64,000 nucleotides of DNA from JAYVSZ01 sp043774925 (GTDB lineage Bacteria > Pseudomonadota > Gammaproteobacteria > Burkholderiales > Methylophilaceae). This document shows positions 1-7,382 of the stretch, piece by piece. Every line of letters begins with the position of its first letter. Position 1 is the first letter of the stretch. Under the pieces are notes generated by a model, which was not told the DNA's origin, searched no databases, and worked only from the letters and a program-made list of their open reading frames with translations. A program made the position numbers and the translations under genes. The DNA is taken from NCBI GenBank assembly GCA_043774925.1, contig JAYVSZ010000031.1, forward strand, positions 62,001 to 126,000, in the 5' to 3' direction.

Positions 1-213
1 CGTATTGACAAAATTTGAAAGTGGTTGGCGGCCTTGCGCGAGCTTGCTTTCAATAGTTGAAACAGCAGATTCAAGCTGCATTTTCTCGTTACTTAAGTTT
101 TTGTAATGCCAAAACAAAAGCGCAGCCAGCGCCAAGGCCAAGCCTAACAATACAAAACCGAGCAGATTTTGCAGGCGCAGATCTTGTCGATAATCTAAAT
201 TAAGCGCGCGCAT
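1..213 (-). CDS. PilN/MshJ-like pilus assembly protein (partial, C-terminus off window)
   Basis: Only the first 71 codons are visible; the frame stays open to the left edge. The protein starts with a short cytoplasmic stretch (MRALNLDYRQDLR), then one membrane helix (about residues 15-36), then a polar, probably coiled-coil segment. This is the usual plan of PilN/GspL-C/MshJ inner-membrane assembly proteins. The ATG overlaps the end of the upstream PilM-like gene by 14 bases, which suggests translational coupling. The PilN assignment rests mainly on topology and on its position after PilM, so it is moderate. Confidence 0.6.
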   Translation of the reverse strand, partial: MRALNLDYRQDLRLQNLLGFVLLGLALALAALLFWHYKNLSNEKMQLESAVSTIESKLAQGRQPLSNFVNT

Positions 214-1054
214 TCGTAGCCCCCGTCACACCGACTGGTGTAAATTTGCCTTGTAATAGCGAACTTGCATTAATGCCAAGCGCCCGCACATTCCAGCCTT
301 TTAGTTGCAATGCGCCAAGATCAATGCGCTGCGGCGCACAAATGAGCAAATCTTTAGTGGTGTTGCCTGTATCTGCAATTAAAAACTCGCGCGCGAGCAA
401 TCTTGGTAAAGCTGTTTGCCAATTTTCATCAAGCCGCACAGTACGCAGCGAAGTACATTCGCCATCTGCAAAAGCACACAAATTAGCGCTACCTGGCTCA
501 ACCAGCACAAGCCACTGCTGTGCAGCTTTCATCTGCACGCGCACCAAGTTGAAGACTGACATGAGATAAGGCTGCACTGAGCGTAAGTTGACATCCGTAT
601 CGCCTATGGCTTCATCCAGTGCTGTCAACAGCGCAGTGTCAATCGCGCTGGCAATTTGTTGATCGACCGCCAATGCGCCAGCCCAGCGAAATGTCCATTG
701 CGCGGCGTTTGCCGTGCCGAACACTTCTGAAAAACAAAAACGCACATACGCCTCTTCTTCAACCTCATCGGCTAAATCGGCTTGCGCCGGCACCAAAGCA
801 TAGCGCACAAAATGGCTAGAAAGCGTCACCGTTGCATCCGCATTGCCCCCCGCTTCTGCCAGTAGCTTTTGCATGGCGCGCAGTGCAGGTTGCCACAAGG
901 GCTGGCCTGCTTGTAGCTCAGCGCAATCTAGCGATTTACTTAACGTGATTTGAGATTGCAAGCCGCGCGCATAGCGCACAACCGCCACCTTATCTGGTGA
1001 CAACACGAAATGCAGGCGGTCACGCCACAAACCATTAAACCACGAAGGTAACAC
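200..1054 (-). CDS. PilM/MshI-like pilus biogenesis protein
   Basis: This 284-residue protein has no signal peptide and no obvious membrane helix, which fits a cytoplasmic actin-fold PilM/MshI protein that docks on the N-terminus of a PilN/MshJ partner. The start (MLPSWFNGLWRDRL) lies inside the 3' end of the upstream ATPase gene with a 20-base overlap, and its own 3' end overlaps the next gene. It is shorter than classical PilM (about 350 residues) and lacks recognisable ATP-binding signatures, which is nearer to MshI. The function is inferred from gene order (GspF-GspE-this-PilN-like). Sequence identity to a named family could not be tested here. Confidence 0.6.
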   Translation of the reverse strand: MLPSWFNGLWRDRLHFVLSPDKVAVVRYARGLQSQITLSKSLDCAELQAGQPLWQPALRAMQKLLAEAGGNADATVTLSSHFVRYALVPAQADLADEVEEEAYVRFCFSEVFGTANAAQWTFRWAGALAVDQQIASAIDTALLTALDEAIGDTDVNLRSVQPYLMSVFNLVRVQMKAAQQWLVLVEPGSANLCAFADGECTSLRTVRLDENWQTALPRLLAREFLIADTGNTTKDLLICAPQRIDLGALQLKGWNVRALGINASSLLQGKFTPVGVTGATNARA

Positions 1055-2732
1055 GGTTAATCTCCTTCAAAGTGGTTTCGCCATTTTTGACCAAATCTAA
1101 CGCGGCTTCGCGCAAAAAGCGCGTGCCATTGCGGTGCGCAGCTTCGCGGATTAGGCGCGATGGCTTGCGGTCAATAATCATTTCGCGGATTTCATCATTG
1201 AGTGAAAGCAGCTCTGCAATCGCCTTGCGGCCTTTAAAGCCTGTGCCGCGACAATGGCCACAGCCGCGCCCACCCATGAATTTCCAGCCTTTTACATCCG
1301 ACACACTTAACTCTGAGGTCGCCAGCAATTCGGCATCTGGTTTTTCAGCAGCCGAGCACTCGGGACAATTAATGCGCACCAAGCGCTGTGCCAGAATACC
1401 GTTCATTGCCGAAACGAAACTATACAAATCCACACCCATGTGCATAAAGCGACCAATCACATCCAACACATTGTTGGCATGCACGGTGGTAAACACCAAA
1501 TGCCCTGTCAAGGCCGATTGAATGGCGATTTGTGCGGTTTCTGGGTCACGAATCTCGCCGACCATAATCTTATCTGGATCGTGGCGCAAAATAGAACGCA
1601 AACCGCGTGCAAAAGTCAGGCCTTTTTTCTCATTCACGGGAATCTGCAAAATGCCCGGCAATTGGTATTCTACTGGGTCTTCGATGGTAATAATCTTGTC
1701 GTGGCCGTCATTAATCTCTGTAATTGCCGCGTACAAAGTCGTGGTTTTGCCGCTACCGGTCGGGCCTGTCACCAGCATCATGCCGTAAGGCTCGCGCGCC
1801 ATTTTGCGTAGGCTAGCAATGGCATCTGCGTTAAAGCCCAAGTAATCAAGGCGTAAGCCTTTAATTTGGTCGGATAATGCTTGTTTATCCAAAATACGCA
1901 ACACCGCATCTTCGCCAAAAATGCTCGGCATAATGGAAACACGAATATCAATGTCGCGGCCGCGCATAGAAACCTTAAAGCGGCCATCTTGCGGCACGCG
2001 TGTTTCGGCAATATCTAGCTCAGAAATCACTTTAATGCGCGAAATCACTTGCTCCGCGACTTGATGCCCTTCAGTCGCGCCAATCGTCGTCAGCACGCCA
2101 TCAATGCGGTATTTAATCACAAGGCCAGAAGGCGTAGATTCGAGGTGGATATCGCTGGCTTCAGAACGCAGGGCATCATAAAGTGTGGAATGTACAAGCT
2201 TGATGATTGGGCTGGTATCTTCGCTAATGCTTTTAATAGAAAGCTCTTGCGTATCGCTACTGCTTGTTACCAAGCCCGCGCCCACTGCAAACACGCTATC
2301 CATCGCGCGCAGACCCTCTTCTTGACGGCTTAAAAAGGCAGCAATATCCGAAGGATGTGTGAGATGCCAAGCAAAAGGCTCGCGCACATGCTCCTCGGCC
2401 CAAGCTTGCAAGCGCGTGTTAAAGGGATCGCCGAACACCAATATGAGCTTGCCCGCCGTGTCACGGAAAGCGATGCACTCTTGCTCTAGCGCGCTAGAGA
2501 AATCAATGACGTCGAAATCTGCAGTCAATTGATGCAGATTTTCCATAGACAGCACGGGGTAATACAAAGCTTCGCCAAGCGCCTGCATGACGCCTGCGTT
2601 ATTCAAGCCTGTCGTATCAGCCAACACCTCAACCAAACGCCGACGCGAACGCGTAGCGTCAGCCCGCGCCTGCTGAATCTGTTCAAGCGTGACAGTACTC
2701 ACGCTTGTGTCTTTCATTATCGTTTCGGTCAT
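1035..2732 (-). CDS. GspE/PilB/MshE-type secretion or pilus assembly ATPase
   Basis: This is a hexameric traffic ATPase of 565 residues that powers pilin or pseudopilin polymerisation at the inner membrane. An N-terminal MshEN/GspE-N-like domain spans about residues 10-150. Walker A GPTGSGKTT is at about 323-331, the Asp box around IITIEDPVEYQ, and Walker B KIMVGEIRD at about 388-396. A His-containing HLVFTTVHANN motif follows, and a zinc-binding tetracysteine pair CPEC...CGHC at about 464-503 is typical of GspE/PilB and absent from PilT. A GGGAG ribosome site stands 7 bases before the ATG, inside the end of the GspF gene. Whether the machine is a type II secretion system, an MSHA-like pilus or another pseudopilus cannot be decided from the visible genes. 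Confidence 0.9.
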   Translation of the reverse strand: MTETIMKDTSVSTVTLEQIQQARADATRSRRRLVEVLADTTGLNNAGVMQALGEALYYPVLSMENLHQLTADFDVIDFSSALEQECIAFRDTAGKLILVFGDPFNTRLQAWAEEHVREPFAWHLTHPSDIAAFLSRQEEGLRAMDSVFAVGAGLVTSSSDTQELSIKSISEDTSPIIKLVHSTLYDALRSEASDIHLESTPSGLVIKYRIDGVLTTIGATEGHQVAEQVISRIKVISELDIAETRVPQDGRFKVSMRGRDIDIRVSIMPSIFGEDAVLRILDKQALSDQIKGLRLDYLGFNADAIASLRKMAREPYGMMLVTGPTGSGKTTTLYAAITEINDGHDKIITIEDPVEYQLPGILQIPVNEKKGLTFARGLRSILRHDPDKIMVGEIRDPETAQIAIQSALTGHLVFTTVHANNVLDVIGRFMHMGVDLYSFVSAMNGILAQRLVRINCPECSAAEKPDAELLATSELSVSDVKGWKFMGGRGCGHCRGTGFKGRKAIAELLSLNDEIREMIIDRKPSRLIREAAHRNGTRFLREAALDLVKNGETTLKEINRVTFVV

Positions 2733-3919
2733 TGAATGCTCCCTGCCAGCTCAAAAATTGGGAAATACATCATCACGACGATCATCCCAACCACAAGCCC
2801 AATAAACGCCATTAAAATTGGCTCAAAAAGCTTGGTAAACCAGTCAATCCAACGTGCCATATCATCATCAAAAAAATTGGCAATGCGATCTGCCATGTCA
2901 TCCAAACGCCCTGTGCGCTCGCCTACCCGCAATAATCGCACCGCAATTGGCGTCGTTAAGCCGTGTTTCTCTAAAGATTCTGAAACGGACTTGCCTTCGC
3001 GGATACTCTCGGTCGCGCGCGCTAACTGCGTTCTTAAATCCGATTGTAATATTCCAGATACCATTTCGAGCGCGGGCACCACGGGAACGCCACCTTTTAG
3101 CAACATCCCTAAAGTCCTGTAAAAGCGCGCCAATTGGTAGATTAGCATACGGTTGCCGATGCTTGGTAGCCTTTTTATTTGCTCAAACGCCCATTGCCGC
3201 ACCGTGGGGTGCGTCACCGCATAAAATAAACCCACTGCACCCATTGCCATCAACGATAATACAAGCGCTTTGTGGCCGCCCAGAAACTGTCCCCAATTCA
3301 TCAATAATCGCGAGAAAAAAGGTAAATCATGCCCCATATCTTGATAAATCTGACTAAACTTAGGCACCACATAAAGCATCAGAAACATCACCACCAATGA
3401 GCCTGCCACCAGCAAAATAACGGGGTATATTGACGCGCTGGTGATTTTTTTACGAATCGTGTCGATTTGCGATTGATAGCTGACATACCGCGTCAAGGAG
3501 TCGCCGATATTGCCAGTTTTTTCACTAGATCTAATCATCGCCACATAGAGCGGCGGAAATTCTTTGGGAAACTCCTGCAAAGCAACGGACAGGGATTTAC
3601 CTTCGTACAACATATTAATAATCGCCCGAACCAATTTGCTGTTTCTAACACGCCGCTCTTTTTCGAGGATAGTTTCTAAAGCTTCAACCTGCGGCAAACC
3701 CGCATCCATCAAGGCCAGCAGCTCTTGGCTAAATAACGAAAGTGAGAATCTAGAGGTGTAAAATTTGGGAAGTTTAACCAGCGGCTCGGCAGAACGAACA
3801 GAAACCACGGTAAACCCGCGTTCACGTACCTGCCGCTTTGCTTCCTCAGCAGAGCTTGCATCAATATCATGTAGCGCCATCGCTTCGCCATGACGTGCTG
3901 CTTTTACCCTGAATTGCAT
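2729..3919 (-). CDS. GspF/PilC/MshG-type inner-membrane platform protein
   Basis: This 396-residue polytopic platform protein couples the assembly ATPase to the growing pilus or pseudopilus. Two repeated T2SF domains are visible: the first runs through LFSQELLALMDAGLPQVEAL and the second through QLARFYRTLGMLLKGGVPVV. Membrane helices lie at about residues 165-190 and 215-235, with a C-terminal helix near 370-390 (MAFIGLVVGMIVVMMYFPIF). It is the first visible gene of the operon and overlaps the ATPase start by 4 bases. The length is close to the usual 400. No pilin-like gene is visible upstream, where a 210-bp gap separates it from a histidine kinase gene on the same strand. Confidence 0.9.
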   Translation of the reverse strand: MQFRVKAARHGEAMALHDIDASSAEEAKRQVRERGFTVVSVRSAEPLVKLPKFYTSRFSLSLFSQELLALMDAGLPQVEALETILEKERRVRNSKLVRAIINMLYEGKSLSVALQEFPKEFPPLYVAMIRSSEKTGNIGDSLTRYVSYQSQIDTIRKKITSASIYPVILLVAGSLVVMFLMLYVVPKFSQIYQDMGHDLPFFSRLLMNWGQFLGGHKALVLSLMAMGAVGLFYAVTHPTVRQWAFEQIKRLPSIGNRMLIYQLARFYRTLGMLLKGGVPVVPALEMVSGILQSDLRTQLARATESIREGKSVSESLEKHGLTTPIAVRLLRVGERTGRLDDMADRIANFFDDDMARWIDWFTKLFEPILMAFIGLVVGMIVVMMYFPIFELAGSIQ

Positions 3920-4129
3920 TTAGTCAGAAGCCTCCGACTGTGATTGATTTTTAAAATAACTTTTTCGTCAATTCGTCTGCGACCCGCTACAAACAATGCT
4001 CAACAAATATATCGCTATTTAATCATCTTACGCACCTGCGGTTTTTGCGTCAAGGATAAGCGATAGCCCAATAGGACTATCCGAGGTGATTAGTTTTGCT
4101 TTAAAACGTGATGTTAACGATGACGCGAC

Positions 4130-6313
4130 CTAGCGATTACGCGACCGACGATCATAAGCAGCCCTTCGATCAACAATTGAAACTGGAAGCTGATGAATTG
4201 GCCACATACAAGCAATGGAAGTACCTGCGCCAGCGGCTGACGTGACTGAGAACCAGCCACCCGAATTCTCAGCCCTTTCGCGCATGCCCGTTAGGCCAAG
4301 CCCTTTTGATTCGCTATAACCTTGCATGTCCGCTATTTTTTGGTAATCAAAACCTTTGCCATCATCTTTAATCCAAAGGTGGATATGTTTGCCATCTTTT
4401 TTCAGTAAAATCAGAATGCTTTTTGCCCCACTATATTTACAGGCGTTATTCACAGCTTCTTGCACAATGCGAAACATCTCGGTTTTTAATGCCGAAGGAA
4501 TATCACTTTCTTGCACTTTATCCACATCCAAATTAAATACTATTTTTTGATAAGTCTGCTGCGACTCACGGCTAAACCAACTTAGCGTGGCGACAATGCC
4601 AATGTCATCCAGCAAGGACGGCCGCAAATCCATAGAGATTCTGCGCACTTCTTCAATCGCGCTCTGCAATTTTGGAATCACCATTTCAATCTTAGTATGT
4701 TGCAATCCGCCTTTCTGCGAAACCGAACTGAGATTGTTTTCGACAAAAAACTTAATGGCGCTTAGCGTCTGCCCAAGGCCATCGTGAAGTTCTAAGGCAA
4801 TGCGTCTTCTTTCCACTTCCTGCGCGTTTAGCACTTGCTTCGAAAGAGAACGCAACTGCACTTCCGTCTTTAATAATTTTTGTTCAATTTCCACATACTC
4901 ATTAACATTCGTGATAACGGCAAAACTGCCAATATGGTTGCCTTCCGCGTCAAAGCGCGGCTGCGGCGAGACCTTCACCCAAACATTGGTGTTGCTTTTG
5001 GTTTTAAGCCTCACCTCGTAAGCAGCATTTGCGCCTTTAATGCTGGCTAATTTCTCTTCAGACCAGCCATCTAAGTTGTCCGCATCAATAAAATCGCCAA
5101 AGTATTTACCCACAATCTGACTGCGCGGGTAACCTAGAATTTTAAGCAGTCGCCGATTGACATAAGTGATTTTTCGATCAAAATCCTGCATCACCATGCC
5201 TTCGTTCATGGTATCCACTAGTGTCTGGTACTCTTGCTTTCTGAGCAGAAGTTCATGTTCCGTCCACTTGCGCGCCTCAATTTCTTGCTTCAGCTTTAGG
5301 TTGGCTTTTTTGAGCGCAAGATTTTTAACGCCCGCTTTTTTCTCAAGCAAATTATTCAAATGGTCTATTTCCAACTCGGCGCGCTTAATATCGCTTACAT
5401 CGCTCACCAAGACAACAACCAAGCCATCCCGCGGCGCATGGCGCGATAAATAATTGCTAATTTGAAAGTGTAAATGTCGATTGAGTACGCTGTCGTGTCC
5501 CTGCAGTTCCGCCATATGTCCAGAAGTGCTGACTTCGCCAACAAGCTTGTTAAGATTGGCAAAACAACATTGCGAATCTTGGCAGTTCACATGCATCATC
5601 TCATGCAAACTACGTCCTTTAACGTGCTTCACGTCACCCAGTTTCCATTCTTCGATGGCGCGATTAGCGCGCACTATCTGGCCATTTTTATCGACAAGGC
5701 AAATAATTTGCGGCAAAGAATCTATCGCAGATTCCCACTCTTTTTTTACCTTTTCTATGAACTTAAAATCTGACGGCTGAAATGCGGGGGTGGGCGATGG
5801 CTGCCAGGTGCTGTCTGCGCCTTTTTTCTGTGCTTTCACGTGCCATAGCGAGTCTTGTTTAAGGTTGCGATTGTCTAAATCCAACTCGCCAATATCGCTC
5901 ACAATCAGCACCAAATGGCCTTTAACGTCCGCGTCATCGACCTCAAACGGGTTAAGTTGAATGTGAATATGCCGATTTAATGCTTCATCAAAGGTGCGAT
6001 AACCAACGCCCGTGCTTGTGGTGAGAATTTTATTAGAAAATCTCAGAATTTTTTTGAAATAACAATTTTGAATGGTGCACGCTGGGTGCAACAACTCATG
6101 CATCGCCTGCCCTCGAACAGCATTAACCGAGCCCAAACCCCACTTCTCGATGGTGCGATTCGTCCTTAAAACGGTGTTGTCTTGATGTAGCACGCAGATA
6201 AGCTGCGGCACAGAATCAACGGCAGATTCCCACTCAGACTTCACCCGCTCAACTATCTCCAAACTGCTGGATGTTGTGCTGTTATTGCTACTAGATGAGG
6301 TTTTGGCGACCAT
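4130..6313 (-). CDS. Orphan soluble PAS-PAS-PAS sensor histidine kinase (NarL/DegS-type)
   Basis: This 727-residue kinase has no membrane segment, so it is probably cytoplasmic. It begins with two similar PAS modules (about residues 20-140 and 187-310), each with an H-x2-C-x4-C motif: H76/C79/C84 and H241/C244/C249, with an extra C250. A coiled-coil linker follows (about 310-355), then a third conventional PAS (about 355-480). The HisKA_3 dimerisation box has its phosphoacceptor at H510 (ALELHDGLGQT), and the HATPase_c domain has ACKYSGA, DDGKGFD and GLGLTGM. This kinase type normally signals to LuxR-type response regulators, but none is adjacent. TATACT on the minus strand at 6329-6324 is a possible -10, giving a very short leader. 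The duplicated Cys/His motif could sense redox or bind metal or a cofactor; that is inference. Confidence 0.88.
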   Translation of the reverse strand: MVAKTSSSSNNSTTSSSLEIVERVKSEWESAVDSVPQLICVLHQDNTVLRTNRTIEKWGLGSVNAVRGQAMHELLHPACTIQNCYFKKILRFSNKILTTSTGVGYRTFDEALNRHIHIQLNPFEVDDADVKGHLVLIVSDIGELDLDNRNLKQDSLWHVKAQKKGADSTWQPSPTPAFQPSDFKFIEKVKKEWESAIDSLPQIICLVDKNGQIVRANRAIEEWKLGDVKHVKGRSLHEMMHVNCQDSQCCFANLNKLVGEVSTSGHMAELQGHDSVLNRHLHFQISNYLSRHAPRDGLVVVLVSDVSDIKRAELEIDHLNNLLEKKAGVKNLALKKANLKLKQEIEARKWTEHELLLRKQEYQTLVDTMNEGMVMQDFDRKITYVNRRLLKILGYPRSQIVGKYFGDFIDADNLDGWSEEKLASIKGANAAYEVRLKTKSNTNVWVKVSPQPRFDAEGNHIGSFAVITNVNEYVEIEQKLLKTEVQLRSLSKQVLNAQEVERRRIALELHDGLGQTLSAIKFFVENNLSSVSQKGGLQHTKIEMVIPKLQSAIEEVRRISMDLRPSLLDDIGIVATLSWFSRESQQTYQKIVFNLDVDKVQESDIPSALKTEMFRIVQEAVNNACKYSGAKSILILLKKDGKHIHLWIKDDGKGFDYQKIADMQGYSESKGLGLTGMRERAENSGGWFSVTSAAGAGTSIACMWPIHQLPVSIVDRRAAYDRRSRNR

Positions 6314-6375
6314 AAGTAGGCTTAGTATAATGGTTTTTTTGAATTACTGTAATGTCCAGAACGGGCATTAGAATT

Positions 6376-6414
6376 GGCAGCGCGACAAGTGACGCTTGCT
6401 TGTCGCTAACTGCC
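6376..6414. terminator. Hairpin between olsB-like gene and kinase gene
   Basis: GCGACAAG (6382-6389) pairs perfectly with CTTGTCGC (6399-6406), and an outer GGCAG/CTGCC pair extends the stem. It lies 24 bases past the stop of the acyltransferase gene (minus strand). No long T-run follows on that strand, so it may be a weak terminator or an mRNA-stabilising hairpin. Confidence 0.4.
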
Positions 6415-6437
6415 TTCAGCGTATATACAGGTTAATT

Positions 6438-7190
6438 TTATTTAAAGAAATGCGTCGCATATCTTTGGCTGATTTTTGAGAGCGATAACAGCACCAACAT
6501 ATCTGCGGTATTAAACTCACTATCCCACGCTGGTTCGCCACAAATCTGCGCGCCCAAGCGCAAATAGCCTTTAATCAGCGGCGGGCAAACTACCTGCAAA
6601 TCCTTGCTTAAAGCTTCAATGGGCAAAGGATTGTGTGGAAACACGCGATACTCGGCTGGCGCGAGATAATCATCTTTCAGTCGGTGATACAGCGAAGCCG
6701 CAGCATGCCCGCCATCTGCCATCGGTACGCTTGCGCAGCCAATCATGTATTCATAATGATAGCGCTGCATATAACTCGCCAAGCCCGCCCACAACAGGCT
6801 AATAGTGCCGCCGTTACGGTAATCTTGATGCACGCATGCTCGACCAAGCTCTACTGTGCGATCGAACAAGTGGCTGATGCGAGTTAGGTCAAACTCGCCT
6901 GCAGCGTAATAGCCGCCGGCTTCGTCTGCCTTGTGCGGGCTTAAAATGCGATAAGTACCAACAACTTGGTGAGTACCATTTTCGCGCACCAAAAGGTGGT
7001 CGCAAAATGCATCAAATCCATCAATATCTAAACCGCCGTTGTTGACAATTTCTGCACCCATTTCTTCGGCAAACACCTTGTAGCGCAAGCGTTGTGCTTC
7101 GGCTATTTCAGTTGAATTTCGTGCTAAAGATAGATATAGATGGTGCTGACCTTGTGCTTTTTGTGATTGATTGAGTTGCTTATTAAACAT
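6438..7190 (-). CDS. GNAT-fold N-acyltransferase, ornithine-lipid (OlsB/hemolysin-like) family
   Basis: This 250-residue protein has the features of the acyltransferase family that includes OlsB, which N-acylates ornithine to give lyso-ornithine lipid, a phosphorus-free membrane lipid precursor. Visible signatures are RLRYKVFAEEMGAE near residues 35-48, the central D-x-FD-x-FCDHLLV, TYRIL, ELGRACVHQDYRNGG and the late LPIEALSKDLQVVCPPLIKGYLRLGA. The ATG is preceded by an AAGGAG site. It is transcribed away from ppk1, and a Pho-box-like repeat precedes it. OlsA, which would complete ornithine lipid, is not in the window, so the substrate is inferred. Related proteins also resemble autoinducer synthases, but the neighbours favour lipid remodelling. 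Confidence 0.75.
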   Translation of the reverse strand: MFNKQLNQSQKAQGQHHLYLSLARNSTEIAEAQRLRYKVFAEEMGAEIVNNGGLDIDGFDAFCDHLLVRENGTHQVVGTYRILSPHKADEAGGYYAAGEFDLTRISHLFDRTVELGRACVHQDYRNGGTISLLWAGLASYMQRYHYEYMIGCASVPMADGGHAAASLYHRLKDDYLAPAEYRVFPHNPLPIEALSKDLQVVCPPLIKGYLRLGAQICGEPAWDSEFNTADMLVLLSLSKISQRYATHFFK

Positions 7191-7251
7191 ATCATCTCCT
7201 TGAATTTAAAGAGATAATATTTGGCTTAAATGAAGTTTAGATTAAACTTAA

Positions 7252-7269
7252 ATGACGGTTTGATGAAAA
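7252..7269 (-). promoter_or_regulatory. Pho-box-like repeat before the acyltransferase gene
   Basis: Reading the minus strand, TTTTCAT (7269-7263) and CCGTCAT (7258-7252) are spaced by 11 bp with a 4-bp gap, the layout of a PhoB box (CTGTCAT-N4-CTGTCAT). A TCTAAA hexamer about 10 bp further on (7241-7236) could be the -10. The first half-site is imperfect. Confidence 0.45.
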
Positions 7270-7337
7270 GCCTAGGTGACGACATGATGGAATGTAAGTA
7301 AACTAAGCTTAACCATAGAATAGTCACAAAAATACAG

Positions 7338-7355
7338 TTGTCACAAAAACGTCAC
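7338..7355 (+). promoter_or_regulatory. Pho box of the ppk1-sixA operon
   Basis: TTGTCAC-AAAA-ACGTCAC is two 7-mers separated by 4 bp, matching the PhoB box layout. TATATT at 7366-7371 follows at the usual distance and would serve as the -10. An extra AGTCACA stands at 7322. The site includes a TTG that could be mistaken for the ppk1 start codon. Confidence 0.65.
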
Positions 7356-7382
7356 AAAGCATTGTTATATTCGACCGAGAAT

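Noticed and set aside
4061..4083. Hairpin CGATAGCCC/GGACTATCCG upstream of gspF, considered as a c-di-GMP riboswitch
   Set aside because: Only one small stem was seen; the conserved GEMM core bases are absent.
7338..7382. TTG 7338 as the ppk1 start
   Set aside because: It lies inside the Pho box and upstream of the -10; the family starts near the ATG at 7383.
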